Positions 44,301-52,171 of a stretch of DNA of 52,171 nt are shown in pieces (the first letter of the stretch is position 1; the number at the start of each line of letters is the position of its first letter). The translations under genes and the position numbers were made by a program. The stretch covers positions 1-52,171 of the forward strand of contig CALSCQ010001237.1 of the NCBI GenBank assembly GCA_943704525.1, in the 5' to 3' direction. The stretch comes from Pigoraptor vietnamica. Its lineage: Eukaryota; Opisthokonta; Filasterea. The notes beneath the pieces were generated by a model that had not been told where the DNA came from, made no database searches, and saw only the letters and a list, made by a program, of their open reading frames with translations.

Positions 44301-46942
44301 CATGCCGAGCTTGTTCGTCAGGTTGTACTCGAAATTGTGGCACCGCGCGAGAAAGTACTCGCGCAGCGGCGACGTGTTGCTGAGGCATTGCAGCGCCGCG
44401 TTCATGAAGCACGTATTGCCGAGATTGCTGAGACCGGTCAGTCCGAGCCCAGCGGACTCCTTCCCAAGCACCGCCCCCGCGTCCAGCGCCTCCGTCGACA
44501 CGCCCGCAGTCGGCGTCGTTCCATCCTCCGCTGCCCCGACAGCAAGCGCCGTCCCGTTCGATGCCGGCGGCACACCGCGCTTACGCGCCTCCTTCTCCTT
44601 CTTCGCGGCCGCTTTGGCCGCCGCCGCCTCCCGCTCACGCTTCTGCTGTTCCTTGCGAGCAAGCGCGTGCATTTCCTCGGGCCATGTGAGGTCCTGGCTA
44701 CGCGTCTCGAGCAGCACCTTCGCGCCATCAACCACGCCGGCGTCCGCAAGGCTGGCTTCTTCGTCGTGTAGCAGTCGCGGCGGCGCTCCGTCGTCGCGTA
44801 TGAGGTGGAGGCGCGCATCCTCAACAGTGAGTCCCATCACGCCGCCGCTCACGCGTCGCTGCTGCGCGACCAGAAATGCTAGGAGAGAACGCACCGTCCC
44901 ACGCCGCGAGTACAGCGCCGTATACGCCATGTACCGCTTGGGTCCATCCGCAGAAAGCGGCGCGCCGCTTGCGGGGACGGGAGTGTGCCTGAACACAGAC
45001 AAAACCATGGGAAACATCTCGAGCTCCAGCGGGACCACGGGCGCTTCTCCCGCCGTCGCCGCCGCCACGGCGCTCTGCTGAGCCATGGGAACAAAGCGGC
45101 GCGGCATGGGCGGTCCCCCGCCGTACCACCCGACAAGCGCACCCCACACGCGATCGGGCACGACGACATAGTCAGTGTTCTCCACGACGCCCGGTCGCAG
45201 GCGTGCGCCGCAGTCGGAGAGCAAGGGAATCCCGCCGCCCTTCCCCTCGCTCAGCATCAGCGACGAGTTGTCGATGGGGCCGGGAGTCGGGTCGTCGGCG
45301 ACGGTGGCCGCGCCGTTCGTTTGCGGCGGCGACTGCCCCTGTGACATGGACGGTCGCGCAGGCTTCCGCTCGGCGTCGACGTACGCGGCCCACGTGTGCC
45401 ACCACTGCAGCGCCACGGGGTGCCAGACGTCGCCATCCCTGGGCGTGCGCATGCGTTCGCGCGCAATCCACCCGCGTATCAACTCGCCCTCGGCCGACGC
45501 CTTCTGCGGCCTGAGCCCCAGCGACACGTGCGCTGCGCCCCACAGTGCATCGACAATGCGCGCGGCGGTCAGCGGCGGCACATCGTTCTGCCCAGACGAC
45601 GACGACGTCGTCGAATTCATATTCGCCTCGCACCACGCGACAAAGCCGCGTTCCGTCAACACGCCGCGTGTGTCCCCGTACGCACGCACACAGGACGCGG
45701 CCGCCTCCGCAATCGACGGCGCTCTCCGGCGCGGCCGCCTGTCTGGGCGCCGTGCGTCGCCAGTACCACCGTCGGGATCGTCGATGAGGGCAACGTCCTC
45801 GAGGAGCTTTCGCAAGGACGTCTCGGATAGCCCTCCCTCCGAGGCCCTGTCGAGCGCGCGAAACACGAACGAGAGCCGCCGTTCCTTTGGGGCGGCCACG
45901 CATTCCGAGAAGCCGCGGACAAACTCGCGAAAGTCGAGCGCACCGTCGCCGTTGTCGTCCATCAGCGTGAACAGCGCGCGCGTGATCGCTGGCGGGATCG
46001 GCGGAGAGAGCGCGGCCTCCAGCGTCGCGGAATCGAGGCGATTGGACGGCGAGCGCGCAAGGAGGTCGTAATATGTGCGCTCGAGGTCTTGGACGTCCGA
46101 CGGCCGGAAAAAGCTCACGGATGCGAGCGTGTCGTACAGCGTTGGAACAGTCGCATCTTGAGGGGCGCTGGAGAACAACGACAGATATCCGACAGTGAGA
46201 ACGCGCGACAACAACAACACAAGAAGCGAAAGAAATGACAACATCCCAGCCCACGCAGAGACAGGGCGCAGACGGGCCCTCCACACACCTCGGGCGGTTG
46301 TATATCCACGACACGAGCGACGTGGCATCGCGGTGCGCCTCGGCCCACTGCGCAAACTGCTCAAACGAGACCTTCGGGTCGTCCCTGTTGAACCGCGCGA
46401 GCAGCGCCGTAATCTCCGACGGCGCGTGCCCCTCCGAGGCAAGCAAGTTCTCCAGGTCATCGCGCGCCAGCCAACCGGCTCCCTGCACGTCGTACACGTC
46501 AAACACGAAACGCACGCGCTCCGGCTGCGTTCCCGTTCGAAACACGACGCGGCCACACAGGTAGTCCTTAAAGTGGATGCCCTTCTCTGTGCCGCCGAGC
46601 ACGTGGTAGATGCGCTCGACGAGGTGCTGCGGCATGCTTTCGCCGAACGATTCGCCGATGAAGACGCACTTGGGCATGATGAGCGCGGAACCAAAGCTGC
46701 GGCGGAAGGCTGCTTGCAGCGACGCCACCTCCGCCTGGTCCACTGTAACAGAGAGAGACAAGGGCATCAGTCACAGCGACCCCACTACACAACAAGACAC
46801 ACAGAGAACGCACTAGAGACTACAGTCCGAACGCGTGATCTGACGAGCAGATAACTTGAACGGACAAGCTTAAAATGCAACCGTTCCCACCTCTCTTGAG
46901 CGCCTCATCGTACGGCACAACGCGCGACCCTTTCGCGCCCAT
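41312..46942 (-). CDS. USP32: USP32-type deubiquitinase (EF-hands, DUSP, split USP), dual lipidation signals
   Basis: Cysteine protease removing ubiquitin; animal USP32 acts on Golgi/endosomal membranes. Nine exons: 46942-46891, 46742-46289, 46167-44110, 43999-42853, 42730-42612, 42475-42403, 42275-41942, 41822-41728, 41590-41312, 1536 aa (human about 1600). The first residues [17 protein letters not shown] closely match human USP32 (MGAKESR...EEALRR) and suit N-myristoylation. Calcium loops include the canonical [12 protein letters not shown]. The DUSP domain contains [17 protein letters not shown] core: Cys box [18 protein letters not shown] (Cys755), [33 protein letters not shown], zinc pair CSKCKD, HLKRF, His box [10 protein letters not shown] (His1454). 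An insert (about residues 900-1080) splits the USP fold. The protein ends CCTM, a CaaX-type prenylation signal, as reported for USP32. The exon 3/4 junction is set by the conserved VTEKPYTEL. Confidence 0.96.
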
Positions 46943-47529
46943 TTTTCACAGCGAGGCGCGCACGCCCCAGCCGCAAAACGGAGGACGCCGAGGAGTGCGG
47001 GACGCGTGTTGTTGCTAGGGCATTTCCCTCGACCCACACCCGCAGCCGTCAAACACACGGGGGCCGATTGCGGCGCCTGCGTCCCTTACTGCGTCTCAGT
47101 CCCCTCTGTCGATAGCCAACGAGACGCGAGAGGGCTCTCCGGCGTGTGAGGTCGGTGTTTCAGTAGTTGTGCGTTGCGGTGAAACGAGTGCACAAAAGTG
47201 TGTGTGGTCGCCGTCTAAAACTTGTCCGCAAAGGGTGGATCGTCGGTCAACTGCCGAGAGCTCGGTTCGGCGATTTTGCTCCGATCGACACCTCAGGGGT
47301 GCAGCATTGCATCTTACTCAACCGTCAGAAAGTTGCCTCTTCTTTTCGGTAATTTAGAGTACAAACAGGAGCCGCTCACCAGCGAGACAGCCCCTGTTGA
47401 AGACAAGGCGGACGCGCGATAATACGCAAATGAAGCGCTGCCGCACGCTGACAGGCACGCACACGCAAACTCAGGCCGCACGCAGCCGCACGCAGACGCA
47501 AAGCACGCTGCAGACACGCCACGCTCGCC
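46943..47529. other. Intergenic region FIH 3' end / USP32 5' end
   Basis: 587 bp between two minus-strand genes. No TATA box, RNA gene or repeat was recognised. The short open frames do not look like coding sequence. Confidence 0.45.
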
Positions 47530-48784
<1,255 letters not shown>

Positions 48785-49724
48785 ATTCCGACGCGGGAAC
48801 GAAATCTAGAGAGAAAACGTGCGAACGTCAAGCGCCGACGAGAACGATCTGTCGCCAGCACTCGCACGCCTATTTGTGATGTCGGTTTGAAGAAAACGGT
48901 CTGTGAGAAAAGCAATGAGGAATGTGTCACGAGTGCCAATATTTGCGCGTGCGCTGAGATGGCAGGGTTGCGCCCCTTGCGTGCCCTGTGTCAGCGCTGC
49001 GAGTGACGCGGAGAGTTGTGTGGCGAATTAGCACGTCTCCCATAGTCAACCATATTGAGTGGGTCTGCGAGGCTGCGATAAGTGTGAAATACGGTATAAA
49101 GTAGCGATTATCAATCAAATTTTCTCCATAGAGAATTGAGTCTATTGTTATGGAAACTCACACTGCGGTTTCTCACAAAAAATGCTACTTTTCGTGTGTG
49201 TGATTTTTCCCGGGGGTCGCAGACTGGGCCACCCCTTGAAAAAACCTGTCCGTTTTTGCTCACATTGCAATTCCCCGTTCACCTTATTAGTGGCAACCAC
49301 TGTCCGGGAAACCGCACGCGCCACCGATGAATCGAATCTCGCAGACACATGTTACCCACAAAGGTTTGTCCGGGTGGTTTCTGTGACAGACATCGTATTG
49401 GCAACGAGTTCGCTTCTTCGAGGGTGCCGAATTTCGCCGACAAGAACGCCTACAAGTGTGAGAGGCTGTCTTCTGCCGCAATACGAGTCCCCGATCGCGT
49501 GAGACCGTTTAAGACCAGCCGACTCGTGAGGCCATCGACGCGACACTTCTACGGACTGAGCTGACACGACTAGTCAATGTCCGAATTTGTAGCCATAGTT
49601 TAATCGAGTGGAGGCACGTAAACCGTATCCCACGGCCCACGCATACCGCTGCAATGAAAGAGGATTTTGAGATGCCATCAGGTTGCACAGCTGACTGCCG
49701 CGGCGCACTCTCCGGTCGCTCGGC
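48785..49724. other. Intergenic region PIG-C 3' end / FIH 5' end
   Basis: 940 bp with no recognised gene. It is somewhat more AT-rich than its surroundings. GGTATAAAG near 49092 resembles a TATA box but no frame follows on the plus strand. Several open frames of 60-100 codons exist on both strands; none resembles a known protein. Confidence 0.4.
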
Positions 49725-50956
49725 TCACCTCTTGTGCCGCTGCGACGTGACGAACATCACCGGGCACACAACCAGCAGGAAGGCAATAACGGCAAAGTAC
49801 GCTACTGGGGCCGCTGATCCCACATGCCAGGCAGCTGCCGCTCCTACCACGATGTGTGCAATAGACAGCGCTACGTGTATCACCGCGCTCTTCCTCTGTC
49901 GGATGGAATAGAACCATCGCAGCATTAGCACGGCACACGAAGGCGTAAGAAAAAGAAGAGCCGACTGTGTCTGCGAATTCTCTGTTTGAAATGGGAATTT
50001 ACCTTTAGCATTCGGCAAACAGGGGGCACGGAAGAGAAGCAGGCGAGCGCAACGGCAAGAAGCGCAAAGCTATGCGCATTGCTCGGAAGCCGCGACCCCA
50101 TAAAAATTGCGGCACACAGTGCGCAATTTAAAGACACAGGCGCGGGGAAGAACCTGAACAGGAAGCCGAAGTGACACAGTCAACTGATGAGATCTCAACT
50201 GGCCACCTTAGAACACGGGACGAAATGCTCACCCTTGTCCTACGGGTCCATAATTCTCAGTGATGAGGTACGCGCCCATCAGAAGCAGCGCACACGCATA
50301 GACGGTGTCCGTGCTCACTGTTGATGTCAGGGTCGCAATGACGGGTGATAATGCCCCAAGCACAAGCGCGAACAGGCCGACGCCCTGCAAATCTTGCAAA
50401 GCTGTGGACACACCGCGTGAGCTTTTCCCGAGAGATATATAACAAGCGCACACAAGCGCACACCCAGCGACATTTGCCGACTTACTTGCTTCAAGGGGTT
50501 TGCGGCGATCGAAACACACGGCGCCACACAAAACGACGGTTGCGCCGGCCAACTGCAGCGTAGTAGCGAGCGAGATTTCGCCGTTGTGCAGCATCCAAAA
50601 GATAGAAAAGAAAACCATGACGCTGCTCGCACATTGCGCGACAAGCGCCGCTTCAAGGCACACTTCTGCCGTCGAAAAAATGTGGATGTTTCCTGCGAGT
50701 GGACCGATGACGAAGTGTCAAACCATTGACGAAGGTCACACTGTCAGCTGACAGGCGACACCAAAACTGAACAACGCGCAAGAAGTTTACGACTTTACAG
50801 CAAACAATATGGTACCTTGTCTGCGTGCTTCAGCTTACCGTTTATGCGGATGTCGCCAAGGAAAGACGGGTCCACGTAGTTGTCTCGGAAGCGTTCCGTC
50901 TGTATGGGATCGTACAGCACCTTGCGCCATGGCTGCGGCGTACGCTCTGTCATCAT
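49725..50956 (-). CDS. PIGC: PIG-C/Gpi2, subunit of GPI-GlcNAc transferase
   Basis: ER membrane subunit of the complex that adds GlcNAc to phosphatidylinositol, the first step of GPI-anchor synthesis. Five exons: 50956-50839, 50692-50486, 50401-50233, 50153-50003, 49970-49725, 296 aa (human 297). Family landmarks: PQPWRKVLYDPIQTERFRDN with NYVDPSFL near the N-terminus, GALSPVIATLTSTVSTDTVY, ITENYGP, then SLNCALCAAIFMGSRLPSN and several hydrophobic spans to the C-terminus; about eight membrane segments. The exon 1 donor inside NG|GTAAGC (50839) is needed to keep phase. The divergent neighbour is the SANT-domain gene, with a long GT microsatellite between the two. p24 proteins such as TMED2 carry GPI-proteins, a functional but not physical link. 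Confidence 0.93.
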
Positions 50957-51583
<627 letters not shown>

Positions 51584-52171
51584 ATGGAAGACGCGGTCGT
51601 TGCCGCGGTCCCGTCCCCGCAAGCGTTTACCTCGCAGCGTTCGTCCTCACCGCCGAGCGCCGTGTCGCAGGCCGCTGTGGCGAGTAACCCTCTCACGTCG
51701 CCTCAGACGCAACAGGCCGCAGGGCCCAAGACAAAGAAGCGCAAGCCCAAGGGTCCGCAGAGTACGTACCAACCGTTCATTGCATCGCACACACACGTGT
51801 GCCACATCCACCCGACGCATCACTACAATGGTTATGCAGGCCACCCCTAGCACGCTTTTCATCTCTTCGTGATCCTTTGTTTTTTTCTCTTTATTTTATT
51901 ATTATTATTATTTTTTTTTTTGCGCCGCTGATTTCGTGCCCCGACATATCTCTCGGTTCCCGGCGTTGCACCGCAGGCGCCATCGACAAGAAGAGGTGGA
52001 CGGATGCCGAGTCGCAAAAGTTTCTCGAGGGCCTCTACAAGTTTGGAAAGGACTTTGAGAAAATTCCCTCGCGACTTCAGACGAAAAACCGCGATCAGGT
52101 TGGTGTAACAGGATCGTCTGTCGCGAAAAAAAAAAAAAAAAAAAAACAAGAAAAAGAAAAGTGGGATGCAC
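51584..52171 (+). CDS. SANT/Myb-domain chromatin protein, 5' part only (Cramped-like)
   Basis: Truncated by the window edge. Exons 51584-51761 and 51977-52098; the next intron starts at 52099. The first exon encodes a Ser/Pro/Gln-rich stretch ending in a basic patch (KTKKRKPKGPQ) that could be a nuclear signal. The second encodes a SANT/Myb-like helix pair with conserved tryptophan and aromatic residues: KRWTDAESQKFLEGLYKFGK, then DFEKIPSRLQTKNRDQ. The FLEGLYKFGKDFEKI...TKNRDQV pattern resembles the SANT domain of Cramped/CRAMP1-like proteins, regulators of histone-gene expression, but other SANT families (NCoR, MIER) cannot be excluded from about 100 residues. A 22-A run lies in the following intron. 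Confidence 0.75.

Noticed and set aside
45172-46767. Second long minus-strand frame and a plus-strand frame across USP32 exons 2-3
   Set aside because: Shadow frames of USP32; Arg/Ala-rich with no motifs, and they cross well-supported exon borders.

Overview
The window is nuclear DNA from a GC-rich, gene-dense, intron-rich single-celled eukaryote. All spliced genes have GT-AG introns, mostly 70-200 nt. Dinucleotide microsatellites sit in introns and between genes. There are no operons, bacterial ribosome sites or CRISPR arrays. The gene set (p24 cargo receptor, PPWD1, BRAP2, OSBP, USP32, HIF1AN/FIH, PIG-C, tandem-FYVE protein, AIG1-type GTPases) fits a protist near the opisthokont/apusozoan/amoebozoan part of the tree. 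I cannot name the species from the sequence.

Layout. 561-1620 (-) TMED2/p24-beta. 2384-6454 (+) thimet-type M3 oligopeptidase. 6712-11097 (+) three intronless AIG1/GIMAP-like GTPases in tandem. 11483-14370 (-) PPWD1. 14766-17100 (+) BRAP2. 17539-20084 (-) tandem-FYVE protein. 20636-23647 (-) class I cyclic-nucleotide phosphodiesterase. 24693-25358 (+) bZIP factor. 25817-28600 (-) oxysterol-binding protein with PH domain. 28918-32794 (-) EF-hand/PH/protein kinase. 33529-36382 (+) BRCT protein. 37319-38698 (+) orphan membrane protein. 38994-40853 (-) rhomboid protease. 41312-46942 (-) USP32. 47530-48784 (-) FIH asparaginyl hydroxylase. 49725-50956 (-) PIG-C. 51584 to the window end (+) a SANT/Myb-like protein, cut off by the edge. 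For every complete spliced model the exon lengths sum to a whole number of codons, which is an internal check on the junctions.

The most unusual region is 6.3-9.5 kb. The last exon and 3' flank of the M3 peptidase, plus the GTPase gene next to it, were duplicated in tandem. The breakpoint lies inside the GTPase coding region, so the first copy (GTPase A) lost its own C-terminus and now ends in a short stretch derived from the peptidase's last exon. The second copy (GTPase B) keeps the ancestral end. Both copies keep the same TATA-containing promoter block.

Several neighbours share themes of membrane traffic, lipid and second-messenger signalling (p24, OSBP, tandem FYVE, PIG-C, PDE, EF-hand/PH kinase, USP32). 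They lie on both strands with their own flanks, so this is probably chance neighbourhood rather than a coordinated cluster.
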